Origin: G965214625 sp965214625
GTDB taxonomy: Bacteria > Pseudomonadota > Gammaproteobacteria > Arenicellales > Poriferihabitantaceae
Direction of reading: 5' to 3'
Assembly (NCBI GenBank): GCA_965214625.1
Contig: OZ243962.1
Location: forward strand, 2,232,001-2,296,000
DNA length: 64,000 bases
Shown here: one piece after another, positions 52,397 to 61,727 of the stretch
Layout of the letters: every line of letters starts with the position of its first letter
How positions within the stretch are numbered: the stretch's first letter is position 1
The notes under the pieces: generated by a model
Database searches by the model: none
What the model was told of the DNA's origin: nothing
The model's input: only the letters and a program-made list of their open reading frames with translations
Made by a program: the position numbers and the translations under genes

Positions 52397-54832
52397 ATGA
52401 AAAGCACAGCGAGAGTGGTCGTGATCGGCGGCGGCATCATGGGTTGTTCCCTGATCTATCACCTGACACAGTTGGGATGGACGGATGTTGTGCTGCTCGA
52501 AAAAAATGAACTGACGGCCGGTTCCACGTGGCACGCCGCTGGCCTTTGTACCCATTACGCCCACAATATCACGGTGATGCAGTTGCGAGCGCACAGTGTC
52601 CGACTCTATCGGTCCATCCTCCAGCAGGAAACCGGTCAACCGGTCAGTTTTCATGCCACCGGGGCATTGCGGGTCACCACCCAAAAGGACCGGTTTGATG
52701 AATTTAGACATGTTCAGGGACTGGGCAGGTTTGCCGGCTTTGATTTCAACCTGTTGAGTCCGTCCGAGTTGAAGGCCATTTATCCGCTGGTGGAGACCAA
52801 GGGCCTGATCGGTGCCATTCATGAGCCTCTGGATGGTTATGTGGACCCGAGCCAGGCAACGCATGCGCTGGCCAAGGGTGCACGGCACAGGGGCGCTGAC
52901 ATTTATCGCAACAATCCGGTGGAAAGGATTGAGAGAGTGGCGGATGAATGGCGGGTTCATACTCGAAATGGAGAGATTCGTGCTGAGCATATTGTCAATG
53001 CTGCCGGCACCTGGTGTCGGGAAATCGGTTTGATGATGGGAGTGGACCTGCCGGTTGTCCCGATGCTGCATCAATATATCGTGACCGATGAGATCGACCA
53101 GTTTGCTGCTCTGGAGAAGGAAATCCCGTTCATACGTGACCCGGATGAAAGTTGGTATCTTCGTCAGGAACGCAATGGTGTCATCATTGGGCCTTATGAG
53201 CGAAATGGGCAACCTTGGGCGATTGACGGGGTGCCCCGTGGTTTTGGCATGGAGTTGTTGCCGCCCGATCTGGACCGTATCGAGGCGATTGCAGCGAACT
53301 GCATGGCAAGAGTGCCGGCAGTGGCCGCTGCCGGTATCAAGAACGTGATACATGGGCCCATCACGTTTACCCCGGATGCCAATCCCCTGATCGGTCCGGC
53401 TTTTGGCCTGCCGAATGCATGGATACTGACCGGGTCCAGCATGGGCGTCATGGAAGGGGGCGGTGCCGGGCAATTTCTGTCGGAGTGGATGGTCGGCGGT
53501 GAGCCGCCGGGCGATGCACTTGCGATTGACTCACGGCGCTTTGGACACTATGCCGATCGTGCTTATCGGGTGGATAAAGCGGTTGAATGTTTTGCCGCAC
53601 AGTTTGGGATCCACTATCCGTATGAAGAGCGACCGGCAGGGCGGGAAAAGCGAATGACACCGATTTACCCTCGTTTGAAAGAAATGGGTGCGGTGTTCGG
53701 CGCTGCGTATGGATGGGAGCGTCCCAACTGGTTTGCCAGAGCGGGCGAAGCCCCCCATGCTGAATTGAGTTTCCAGCGTTGCAACTGGTTTGATGCGGTT
53801 GCAGCGGAATGCAGCAAGGTCATGACCCAGGTGGCCATCGGTGAACTCAGCATGTTTTCCAAATTTAGCGTGACCGGGAACGATGCCGATCAATTCATGC
53901 AGTCATTGGGGGCCAATCGGGCGCCTGCTCGGGTCGGTGATATCGTGCTGAATCACGTGCTCATGCCGCAAGGCGGGGTTGCATCGGAATTCAGTGTTAC
54001 CCGTATCAAGGACAAGGCATATTATCTTGTCAGCGCGGCCGCTGCAGAACGACATGATGAAGATCTGCTGAGGCAACGTGCGGCCCGTTTTCAGGATGTT
54101 GTCATCAAGAATGTCACCGAAGAAGTGACCGTGCTTGGACTCATGGGGCCCCGGGCCGAAACGGTGTTGGCCAAATTGACGGATACGGACGTGTCGCCGC
54201 GCCATTTCCCCTGGTTAACCTGTCAGCAGGTCATTATCGGTGATATCGAGGTCACTGCCCTGAGGGTCTCCTATGTCGGCGAGTCAGGTTGGGAGTTACA
54301 CCATCCGAGGGAGTGCCAATGTGAACTGTTTGAACGGCTTTGGCGTGCCGGAGAGGCATTCGGTATCGGGCTGTACGGGGCATTTGCCGCCAATGCATTG
54401 CGGTTGGAAAAGGGCTACCGGGCATGGGGAGCGGACCTGACAACGGAAAGAACACCGATAGAAGCCGGCCTGGGTCAGTTTGTCAAGACAACAGACCGCG
54501 ATTTCATCGGCAAATCCTCCCTGTTGCAAAGACACCGACAGGGAAACGGCTGGCAAATGCATCTGCTGCAACTGGACGGGGAGGTGATAGACCCGTTTTA
54601 TTTGCATACGGTGATACAAAATGAACAGGTGGTCGGGTTGGTCACTTCGGGCGGTTTTGGCCATCGGGTGCAAAAAAACCTGGCGTTGGCCTATTTCAGC
54701 GAACCGCTCGATGGGTCTCCGTTATCGGTGCGCATTCTGGACCACGAAGTCAGTGCCCGGCTCCTCGATGAAGTCCCTTATGATCCGCTTAACCGCATAC
54801 CAAGCGGCGGGTCAGTCCGCCCCCCGGCTTGA
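52397..54832 (+). CDS. FAD/GcvT-domain dehydrogenase, dimethylglycine dehydrogenase-like (2)
   Basis: An 811-residue paralogue-like partner of the previous gene with the same architecture: GGGIMG (residues 11-16), TAGSTWHAAGL with the likely covalent-FAD His46, PITFTPDANPLIG, and a C-terminal GcvT domain (NHVLMPQGGVASEFSVTRI, SYVGESGWELHHP, ALRLEKGYRAWGADLT). TAGSTWHAAGL is closer to classical dimethylglycine and sarcosine dehydrogenases. It begins 36 nt after its neighbour, so both are co-translated. Two such enzymes in series could remove two successive methyl groups. Confidence 0.9.
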   Translation: MKSTARVVVIGGGIMGCSLIYHLTQLGWTDVVLLEKNELTAGSTWHAAGLCTHYAHNITVMQLRAHSVRLYRSILQQETGQPVSFHATGALRVTTQKDRFDEFRHVQGLGRFAGFDFNLLSPSELKAIYPLVETKGLIGAIHEPLDGYVDPSQATHALAKGARHRGADIYRNNPVERIERVADEWRVHTRNGEIRAEHIVNAAGTWCREIGLMMGVDLPVVPMLHQYIVTDEIDQFAALEKEIPFIRDPDESWYLRQERNGVIIGPYERNGQPWAIDGVPRGFGMELLPPDLDRIEAIAANCMARVPAVAAAGIKNVIHGPITFTPDANPLIGPAFGLPNAWILTGSSMGVMEGGGAGQFLSEWMVGGEPPGDALAIDSRRFGHYADRAYRVDKAVECFAAQFGIHYPYEERPAGREKRMTPIYPRLKEMGAVFGAAYGWERPNWFARAGEAPHAELSFQRCNWFDAVAAECSKVMTQVAIGELSMFSKFSVTGNDADQFMQSLGANRAPARVGDIVLNHVLMPQGGVASEFSVTRIKDKAYYLVSAAAAERHDEDLLRQRAARFQDVVIKNVTEEVTVLGLMGPRAETVLAKLTDTDVSPRHFPWLTCQQVIIGDIEVTALRVSYVGESGWELHHPRECQCELFERLWRAGEAFGIGLYGAFAANALRLEKGYRAWGADLTTERTPIEAGLGQFVKTTDRDFIGKSSLLQRHRQGNGWQMHLLQLDGEVIDPFYLHTVIQNEQVVGLVTSGGFGHRVQKNLALAYFSEPLDGSPLSVRILDHEVSARLLDEVPYDPLNRIPSGGSVRPPA

Positions 54833-54915
54833 TGCCGAGATCTTGTCGTGGCAAGGGGTGAGCCAAGGGGGATACCCCGGGTTGCTCGGGTCATCACCGC
54901 GGCCTGGTCGGGCCG

Positions 54916-56472
54916 TCACCATGGCGCGATGGGTTGCAGGGGCGCCGGTCGGGTTATCGGACCGGATTCGGACAGGAAGATTTCGGTCAGAGCCCGTTCA
55001 TCATGGTTCATCCGCCAGGAAATCATTTTTTGCGCATAGCGCAGCACCAACGATTGATAGTCCGGATCATTGGCTCGATTCACGAATTCGTACGGATCTT
55101 GGGTCAGGTCGAAAAACAGCGGCGGCAACGCAGTGAAATGCACATATTTGTAATGGTCATCTCTAATGACATTCAAGGTACACTGATGGGAGCTCAATCC
55201 CAATTGCTGCTCAAGCGTGGTATCCAGGATGTTTCTGAAATCATATTCCCAGTGCACTTCCTGGCGCCAGCCGGGCACTTTCTCCGCGCGTTGTAGAAAA
55301 GGAATGAGAGAACGGCCATCACATTGACCGGGAATGTCAAGACCCAGATAGTCCAGCATGGTCGGCATGATATCGATGTTTTCCGTAAAGACATCGACCA
55401 CCTTGCCCCGTTGCTGATCGCCAGCTGGCCTCGGGTCTCTGATAATCAGTGGAACATGATAGGACTGGTCGAAGTAACCGGATTTGCTCATCAACCAGTG
55501 ATCTCCCATCTGTTCCCCATGATCCGATGTGAAGATAATCAATGTATCTGACCACTGATTTGTTTCCTTTAGGTAGTCGAATAATCTGCCGAGATTGTCG
55601 TCCACTTCCGTCATGAGCCCGTAATAGCTGGCTTTTTTTCTCAGAGTTTCCTTTTTGTTAGTGGCGGCCCGATACCCCTCTCCGACCGAGACGCCATGTT
55701 GACTATGGTTGAGCTGATAGTCGAGATAGGGGTGTTGCATGGACTCGATAGCAATCGAGGGTTGCCGGATGAGGTCATCAACCTGATCGGGGGGGTACAT
55801 TGTGTTATATGGCTCCGGTGCCACGAAAGGGGGATGGGGCCGTAACAGCGACAAATGAGTGATCCAGGGCGTATCTTGTTTGCCGATCCACTGCATGCAG
55901 GCATCCACCATGACATGGGTTTCATGGTCTTTGGCCTCAATGGCAAGTGGAAGCGGGATAGTCCCTCCTGCCTCCCACTCGGTACCCGGTTGGGTCCTTC
56001 CGTAAAGTTCCCAAACCTTTTCAGGTACCGAATAACCCTTGCTCTTCAAATGATCCACCCATAACACCGAAACCTCTCCTTGAATCGGTGTGAACGTTTC
56101 GATTCCCTGCAAAGGTTCGCTGTAATGCGTCAATCGTTTATCGGCCGGATTAATCCCTCTCGGGTCAAGGGCGCTGTCGGTATACCCGAACAGGGAAGGG
56201 GAATAACCCTTTTTGCCGATCTCAATCGCCCAGTTGGTGAATCGGTTGTCAATCGGTGTCCCGTTCAGCACACATCGGTGGTTTTGCAGGTACATCCCGG
56301 TATGCAGGGAAGTGCGACTCGGTGCACATGGTGCGGCTTGGGCAAAATGGTTGCTGAACAGTACTCCATCGGCTGCCAGTGAATCCAGATGGGGTGTTTT
56401 GACGACAGGGTGATCGAGACGTGAAAGGCAACGGCCACGCCATTGGTCTGCTGTGATAAATAGGATATTCAT
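54916..56472 (-). CDS. sulfatase-fold hydrolase, phosphonate monoester hydrolase-like
   Basis: A 518-residue alkaline-phosphatase-superfamily enzyme. The formylglycine motif is APCAPSR, with Cys49 expected to be converted to formylglycine and Arg53. ITADQWRG, YLQNHRCVLNGTP, LRPHPPFVAPEPYNTMY, IIFTSDHGEQMGDHWL and YKYVHFTALPPLFFDL follow the Rhizobium phosphonate monoester hydrolase closely, including its C-terminus. Relatives cleave sulfate, phosphate or phosphonate esters. The ATG at 56472 gives the family N-terminus. It converges on the demethylase operon, and could release a methylated amine alcohol from its ester, for example choline sulfate or phosphocholine. Confidence 0.85.
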   Translation of the reverse strand: MNILFITADQWRGRCLSRLDHPVVKTPHLDSLAADGVLFSNHFAQAAPCAPSRTSLHTGMYLQNHRCVLNGTPIDNRFTNWAIEIGKKGYSPSLFGYTDSALDPRGINPADKRLTHYSEPLQGIETFTPIQGEVSVLWVDHLKSKGYSVPEKVWELYGRTQPGTEWEAGGTIPLPLAIEAKDHETHVMVDACMQWIGKQDTPWITHLSLLRPHPPFVAPEPYNTMYPPDQVDDLIRQPSIAIESMQHPYLDYQLNHSQHGVSVGEGYRAATNKKETLRKKASYYGLMTEVDDNLGRLFDYLKETNQWSDTLIIFTSDHGEQMGDHWLMSKSGYFDQSYHVPLIIRDPRPAGDQQRGKVVDVFTENIDIMPTMLDYLGLDIPGQCDGRSLIPFLQRAEKVPGWRQEVHWEYDFRNILDTTLEQQLGLSSHQCTLNVIRDDHYKYVHFTALPPLFFDLTQDPYEFVNRANDPDYQSLVLRYAQKMISWRMNHDERALTEIFLSESGPITRPAPLQPIAPW

Positions 56473-56745
56473 GGAGTTTCTCATCGAACAAACGGTGATG
56501 ACGGGCTTGTCGACCGACAACGAACTCGGCACGCCTGACGGTGTCAGATTGATGATGCCATGGGAAGCAGGATATTCTCAAATACAAAATACCGAAATCT
56601 GTCAAACCAGTACCTGGTATCTCATTATTTTCCTCATCTGTCTTGTTTGGTTTGTATTCGATTGTCAGGTTCATGTCGTGTTGGTGTCGTTATTCCTGGC
56701 GCTCACTTGCCGCACAATGCCCTTATCCGAAGTCAGGAGATTGAC

Positions 56746-57216
56746 ATGATTGTCAGAAAATTACGGCTAAGCCGTGGCTGGTCACAGCAGCAGCTTGCCG
56801 AGTTCAGCGGTCTGAGTGTCCGCACAATCCAGCGAATCGAACGAGGTCAAGTGGCGGGTAATGAGTCACTGAAAGCCTTGGCTGCGGTTTTCGAAACCGA
56901 TGTTTCCACTTTAATCGAGGAAAGCGATATGTTGAATCAACCGAACATGACCGATGAAGAAAGAGAAGCGATCGAATATGTGCGTGATATCAAGGGTTTT
57001 TATAATCATGCCATTCAGTATCTGGTCGTCATGGCGTTGCTGTTAATCATCAATATCATTGTTTCTCCCGATTATTATTGGGTGGTATGGCCAGCGTTGG
57101 GTTGGGGATTGGGGGTTGCCTTGCACGGGTTGAATGTTCATGAAGTGTTCAGCCTGTTCGGACCCCACTGGGAGAAAAAACAAATCGACAAGTATCTGAG
57201 GCAAAAGAAGTCATGA
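56746..57216 (+). CDS. XRE-family regulator with a 2TM membrane domain
   Basis: A 156-residue protein with an N-terminal helix-turn-helix (RKLRLSRGWSQQQLAEFSGLSVRTIQRIERG) and a C-terminal part with two hydrophobic helices (IQYLVVMALLLIINIIV and WVVWPALGWGLGVALHGL) matching the 2TM domain. Such proteins are membrane-tethered DNA-binding regulators. AGGAGA ends 5 nt before the ATG at 56746, which fixes this start; an in-frame upstream extension has no homology. It is divergent from the phosphonate hydrolase gene. Target genes are unknown. Confidence 0.87.
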   Translation: MIVRKLRLSRGWSQQQLAEFSGLSVRTIQRIERGQVAGNESLKALAAVFETDVSTLIEESDMLNQPNMTDEEREAIEYVRDIKGFYNHAIQYLVVMALLLIINIIVSPDYYWVVWPALGWGLGVALHGLNVHEVFSLFGPHWEKKQIDKYLRQKKS

Positions 57217-57491
57217 TGTCGATATATTGCGCTGACCTACACTGAAATGGAAGCGTATTGTCGTTCCCGCCCAATGCGGGCGCGATGGATCAATTTCACT
57301 GACAAATATCGATTGACAGGTTCCGGAGACAAATTACATCCTCCGGGGAAAAACGATATTTGATGTTGATGTCTGTGGCTGTCGAGTTTTTTAAGCCCGT
57401 CGAAGGGTATTCGTGTCATGTCGTTTGTCGATACTCGGAAGTGATAAGGACCTTCTGTCGCTTTAGGAAAATCACCTCAAGGAGTTGTCCA
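57217..57491. other. intergenic region before the rloAB remnant
   Basis: About 275 nt with no gene. A short GC-rich inverted pair (CCCGCCC/GGGCG near 57268-57282) without a T tract may be chance. Confidence 0.3.
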
Positions 57492-57785
57492 TTACGGCAA
57501 GCTTGCTGATAAACATGCCAGATTGAATTTCATAAATTGTTGTAATTCACAGATGTTTTTCTCATTATCTCGACACCTCGTACCTCCTTGCATGCCTGAC
57601 GCCACTATGTTATTTGCACTGCTTAACGCCAAGCTGTCGACCAACTTCCGCAAGTAATTCGGCTCGGTTTTTGAGCCCTCACAGACAATGAGAATCCGGT
57701 CATAGTGTTTATGGCTTGATTGATCGTGGGCAAGACTTCGCGCTTGTCGTGACTTACGCTTGTGATGAAGGTCATCACTGCCCAC
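57492..57785 (-). pseudogene. RloB-like defence protein, N-terminal remnant
   Basis: The first 65 or so codons resemble RloB: GSDDLHHKRKSRQARSL at the start, then YDRILIVCEGSKTEPNYLRKLVDSL, the hallmark N-terminal nuclease-fold (Toprim-like) block. Homology is lost after about residue 68, and the frame ends at 57492, so most of the protein (normally near 200 residues) is missing. The GTG start overlaps the end of the rloA remnant by 11 nt, as in intact pairs. It is expected to be non-functional. Confidence 0.75.
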
Positions 57786-58110
57786 TTAGCGCTCCACAGC
57801 TGTTTTGATCTTTCCGTATATAGGGCAATGCACCATAGCGGCCTGACAGATACCTGCGTTCCAGGTTCTCGATCTTTTTGCGGGGTCTGAAATCGGTGAG
57901 CGGAAAAAGGACCATCGAACGTGATTGGTTTTTTCACAGAACCAGATCTGATCCCGCCTGAATACTTCCTGGTCCAGAATAAAGATATCATGGGTCGTGA
58001 AGACAATCTGGGCATTATTGGGGTTTGTCTTTGGATTGTGAAACAGGATGACCAGAAACCCAACAATTACCGGGTGCACCGACTGATTTTCTTGCGTGTT
58101 TGGTTGAGCC
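57775..58110 (-). pseudogene. RloA-like ATPase, C-terminal remnant with a frameshift
   Basis: Only the C-terminal part of an RloA/AAA15-type ATPase remains. One frame reads SVHPVIVGFLVILFHNPKTNPNNAQIVFTTHDIFILDQEVFRRDQIWFCEK, covering the Walker B-distal and signature-histidine (TTHD) region. A shift near 57908 (a run of T and C) leads to LTDFRPRKKIENLERRYL and GRYGALPYIRKDQ, which ends just inside the rloB start. The P-loop and N-terminal domain are absent, so it cannot be active. RloA and RloB form an anti-phage system in other bacteria. Confidence 0.78.
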
Positions 58111-58166
58111 GGGCGGAGTGCTACATCGGTGTAGCCGTTCCGGTGTGCAGAGCGATTAGGGGTCAC

Positions 58167-58398
58167 GAATTATCCACGCTCTTTGTATGCTGTCTAGATG
58201 GACGGGAAAACGACTCGCCTTCAATGAATACTTAATCCATGGTTTCGAAACTTCCGCTCGTGGTGTGGTACCTGCATCATTGGGGTTGGCAACGGCCATA
58301 TTCTGATTACGGACGAGCCGAAATCACATTTAACAATCCATACGCCAGCTGTCGAAGAGGCGGGGAGACAACGAATGCCTCCCCGATTGAGAATCTGC
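58167..58398. other. intergenic region after dctP with possible terminator hairpin
   Basis: No gene. On the minus strand, just after the dctP stop, CGGGGAG/CTCCCCG (58361-58385, 11-nt loop) could form a hairpin that ends the TRAP operon, but it lacks a T tract. Confidence 0.35.
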
Positions 58399-59448
58399 CT
58401 AGCCGTATCGGTAAGGCCGACCCGCCTTGACCATATCGGCATTGTACTGCTTGAAAATCTCGACAACCTTTGCTTTTGTCTCTGATTCGGCGGCGATTTC
58501 ATCCCAAAATGCGATTGCTGCTGTCTCGACTTGCGTCCACTCCGCATCCGGGATCGTCGTCAGTTTCATCTTCGTGCCATTGACGCGCAAAGAGGCTTCT
58601 CCACCCCAGTACCACCATTGACGGTAGTAATGTGAACTATCCATGGTCAATTTCAATAACTCTTTAAGATGATCCGGAAGTTCTTGATACCGGTCCATGT
58701 TGGCGAAGAAAGACCCAGCCCATGCGCCGGAAATGTTGTTGGTCAGAAAATAGTCGGTGACATCGGCCCAGCCCACGGTATAGTCCTCGGTGATGCCAGA
58801 CCAGGCGACCCCATCCAATTCTCCGGTCTGTACGGCCACTTCAATATCTTCCCAGGGCAAAGTCACCGGGACAACGCCGAACTGGGAGAGGAATCGACCG
58901 GCGGTAGGAAACGTAAAGACGCGTTTACCTTGCAGGTCTGCCAGGCTATGGATCGGGTCTTTGGTTGCAAAGTGGCAGGGGTCCCATGCTCCGGCCGAGA
59001 GATGCTTGACGCCGACTTTGGAATATTCCTGATCCCATATCTCATTGAGACCATATTGATTGAACAGAACCGGTACATCCAGCGAATAGCGACTGGCAAA
59101 GGGGAAGTAGCCACCAAACACGGTGACTTCGGTCGGTGAGGCCATGGAGTCATCATCGGACTGCACCGCATCAATGGTGCCTTTCTGCATGGCGCGGAAC
59201 AACTCGCCTGTTGGGACCAGCTGGTCAGCAAAATACAGTTCGATTTGCATCTCGTCCCCAGCGATTTTGTTGAATGAGTCAATGGCAGGTTTGATCACAT
59301 GCTCAGCCAGGGCTGCACCCGCATAGGTTTGCAATCGCCACTTGATGGTGGATTTGCTTTGTGCATGAACAGCAGGTGCTCCTGTCAAAGCCAAGCCAGC
59401 CAGACCAGCACTTGCACCCGTCAGGAATTGTCGTCTATTGGTCATCAT
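58399..59448 (-). CDS. dctP: TRAP transporter solute-binding protein
   Basis: Periplasmic binding protein of a TRAP transporter, 349 residues. The N-terminus MMTNRRQFLTGASAGLAGLAL is a twin-arginine-type signal (Arg5, Arg6) with a following hydrophobic stretch, so it is probably exported folded. FYFADQ-like ELYFADQLVPTGELFRAMQKGTIDAVQSDDDSM and LSAGAWDPCHF are typical of one DctP subgroup often annotated for carboxylate or amino-acid-like solutes. It is the last gene of the dctQ-dctM-dctP operon. The substrate is unknown. Confidence 0.92.
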   Translation of the reverse strand: MMTNRRQFLTGASAGLAGLALTGAPAVHAQSKSTIKWRLQTYAGAALAEHVIKPAIDSFNKIAGDEMQIELYFADQLVPTGELFRAMQKGTIDAVQSDDDSMASPTEVTVFGGYFPFASRYSLDVPVLFNQYGLNEIWDQEYSKVGVKHLSAGAWDPCHFATKDPIHSLADLQGKRVFTFPTAGRFLSQFGVVPVTLPWEDIEVAVQTGELDGVAWSGITEDYTVGWADVTDYFLTNNISGAWAGSFFANMDRYQELPDHLKELLKLTMDSSHYYRQWWYWGGEASLRVNGTKMKLTTIPDAEWTQVETAAIAFWDEIAAESETKAKVVEIFKQYNADMVKAGRPYRYG

Positions 59449-59579
59449 TGCCTCCGTAATATTGATTAAATTAAGGACCCGTCAAACATAGCACTGCATT
59501 GTGATTTCATCAATGGCATTTGGCCTGTTCGGAGAGGCGGGTGTTTCTTCGATCAGGGACGGTGTTTGAACGAACTCGT

Positions 59580-60902
59580 TTATTTTCCGTACACGTATTC
59601 AGGCAGCCACATGGCGATGTTCGGGAAGGTCATGACCAGCATCAGGCTAACGATCATGACAGCCACAAAGGGCAATATTGATCCATAGATATCCCGCAGT
59701 GTGATCTCAGGGGGCGCCATTGCCCGCATCAAAAACAGGTTGTAGCCAAAAGGCGGCGTCATATAGGCAATTTGCGTTGTGATCGTGTACAGGACACCGT
59801 ACCAGATCAGGTCGAACCCCAACATCTTGACCAAGGGGACATACAGCGGAGCCACAATTACCAGCATCGCGGTATCATCCAGAAATGTACCCATCAGTAA
59901 AAAAGACAACTGCATGAGGATCAATATCATCCACGGGTTCAGACCCAAATCGTCGGTAAAGAAGTTTTCAATCGCGCGCACCGCCCCCAGGCCATCAAAA
60001 ACAGCGCCAAAGGCCAGTGCCGCGAGGATGATCCACATGAACATGCAGGAAATCGCCAGAGTTTGTCTGACGGAGACTTCGAAGACCTCCCGGGTCATTC
60101 GGCCTTTAATCACTGCGGCCAGAAATGCACTCATCGCCCCGATGGCCGAACTCTCGACCAAACTGGTCCAGCCATTGACAAACGGAACCATCATGGCGCT
60201 GAAGATACCCACCGGTAACAGCCCCGCTCGCAGCAGTCTGAGCTTTTCACTAAGGGGGTAGTCACGTTCGCTGGCGGGCAGGGCACGACCGAGGCCCGGT
60301 TGGACATGACAGCGAATGGCGATATACAAAATGAACAGGGTTGCCATCATCAGTCCGGGCAGCACCCCGGCCAACCACAGTTGTCCAACCGGTTGACGGG
60401 CAATCATCGCATAAAGGACCAGTACGACCGATGGAGGCACCAGGATTCCGAGTGATGATCCGGCCTGGATGACACCCGTCACCATCCGCTTGTCATAATT
60501 GCGTTTGAGCAGTTCGGGCAGGGCAATGGTTGCGCCAATGGCCATACCGGCGACCGACAGCCCATTCATCGCGGAAATGAGTATCATCAATCCGATGGTG
60601 CCGATGGCAAGACCACCGTTGACGGATCCCATCCAGACGTGAAACATCTTGTACAGGTCGTCTGCAATTTTTGATTCGGACAGGATATAGCCCATGAAAA
60701 TGAACATCGGCAACGTCAGCAACGGATACCATTTCATCAACTTCATCGCAGCTGAGAAAGGAATGTCTGATCCGCCTGTGCCCCAGAGAGTGATCGCAGC
60801 GACGGCGGCCACGGCACCGATTGCGCCAAAGACCCGTTGTCCGGTCATCAACATCAGCATCATTGACGAGAACATCAAAATGGCGATGAGTTCGTAGGAC
60901 AT
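59580..60902 (-). CDS. dctM: TRAP transporter large permease
   Basis: A 440-residue integral membrane protein with about a dozen hydrophobic helices. Family blocks include FSSMMLMLMTGQRVF at the N-terminus, PLLTLPMFIFMGYILSESKIA, GSSLGILVPPSVVLVLYAMIA, and LGTFLDDTAMLVIVAPLYVPLV-like stretch near the C-terminus. It forms the sodium-driven channel unit with dctQ; its first codon touches the dctQ stop. Confidence 0.94.
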   Translation of the reverse strand: MSYELIAILMFSSMMLMLMTGQRVFGAIGAVAAVAAITLWGTGGSDIPFSAAMKLMKWYPLLTLPMFIFMGYILSESKIADDLYKMFHVWMGSVNGGLAIGTIGLMILISAMNGLSVAGMAIGATIALPELLKRNYDKRMVTGVIQAGSSLGILVPPSVVLVLYAMIARQPVGQLWLAGVLPGLMMATLFILYIAIRCHVQPGLGRALPASERDYPLSEKLRLLRAGLLPVGIFSAMMVPFVNGWTSLVESSAIGAMSAFLAAVIKGRMTREVFEVSVRQTLAISCMFMWIILAALAFGAVFDGLGAVRAIENFFTDDLGLNPWMILILMQLSFLLMGTFLDDTAMLVIVAPLYVPLVKMLGFDLIWYGVLYTITTQIAYMTPPFGYNLFLMRAMAPPEITLRDIYGSILPFVAVMIVSLMLVMTFPNIAMWLPEYVYGK

Positions 60903-61408
60903 CAGAGTTCCACCTCCCGAATTTTTGCAATATCCTTGAATAATTCCGAGAAGGCCTGGAGCAACATCAAAAGCATACCGAGACAGGTGATTACCTTAAT
61001 CGGCCACATGTAAGGCCGCCATGCCGAGTAGCTTCGTTCACCGTATTGCAAAGAGTAGTGGGTACTTTCGAAGCCACCGTAGAGCAGTACGCCCAGGTAA
61101 AAAATCAGGAACAGGACGGTTATGCTGTCAAACCAGGCTTTTTTCCGGGTCGACCAGTTCCCGTAAAATAAATCCATTCGGACATTTGCACCTAGCTGCA
61201 TGGAGTAGGGCCCACCAAGGATATAATAGGCAACCATGGCAAACTGGGCCAGTTCCAGGGTCCACAGGGAAGGCAGGAAAAACGTTTTGGAGACAGATGA
61301 CCATAACAGGATACCGACCATGGCAAAAATACCATACATAACAATCCGGCCAATACGATAGTTCACCGCATCGACAATGGAGACATAGCGTTTGATTGCA
61401 GGCAGCAT
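60902..61408 (-). CDS. dctQ: TRAP transporter small permease
   Basis: A 168-residue protein with four hydrophobic helices, the DctQ subunit. FAMVGILLWSSVSKTFFLPSLWTLELAQFAMVAYYILGGPY and LGANVRMDLFY are family-typical. It starts the operon; the stop overlaps the dctM start. A TATAAT on the minus strand at 61511-61516 may belong to its promoter, although no -35 box fits. Confidence 0.9.
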   Translation of the reverse strand: MLPAIKRYVSIVDAVNYRIGRIVMYGIFAMVGILLWSSVSKTFFLPSLWTLELAQFAMVAYYILGGPYSMQLGANVRMDLFYGNWSTRKKAWFDSITVLFLIFYLGVLLYGGFESTHYSLQYGERSYSAWRPYMWPIKVITCLGMLLMLLQAFSELFKDIAKIREVEL

Positions 61409-61727
61409 ATCGAGTTTACAAGAAGAAGCCGGAAAAGAGGCATATCAATACGATGCGCCGACTCCATTTCATCATGTATCGTTAGTTTTAGCCGATTGCG
61501 AAATACATTGATTATATGTTGAGGCGTTATTTTCTCATCGCTCAAGATCAAATCGCCGGACTTGGCCTATTCTAAAGGAATCCGAATTTATTTTCCCGAG
61601 TGATTCGAAGGGTTCAGCTTGTCGGAGCATGCCAACTTGAGCGTGAAATAGATGGGAATGAAAGCGGCTCGATGGCAGTATGATTTGGATCGGAAGACAA
61701 GGAAAGGCAAGGGGACAAGCAGCACAT
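61409..61727. other. intergenic region before dctQ
   Basis: A 319-nt region with no gene. It must contain the TRAP operon promoter; a minus-strand TATAAT at 61511-61516 is the only box found. Confidence 0.35.

Noticed and set aside
52259..53473. Minus-strand open frame of 404 codons
   Set aside because: It lies opposite the second dehydrogenase gene and has no domain or ribosome site.
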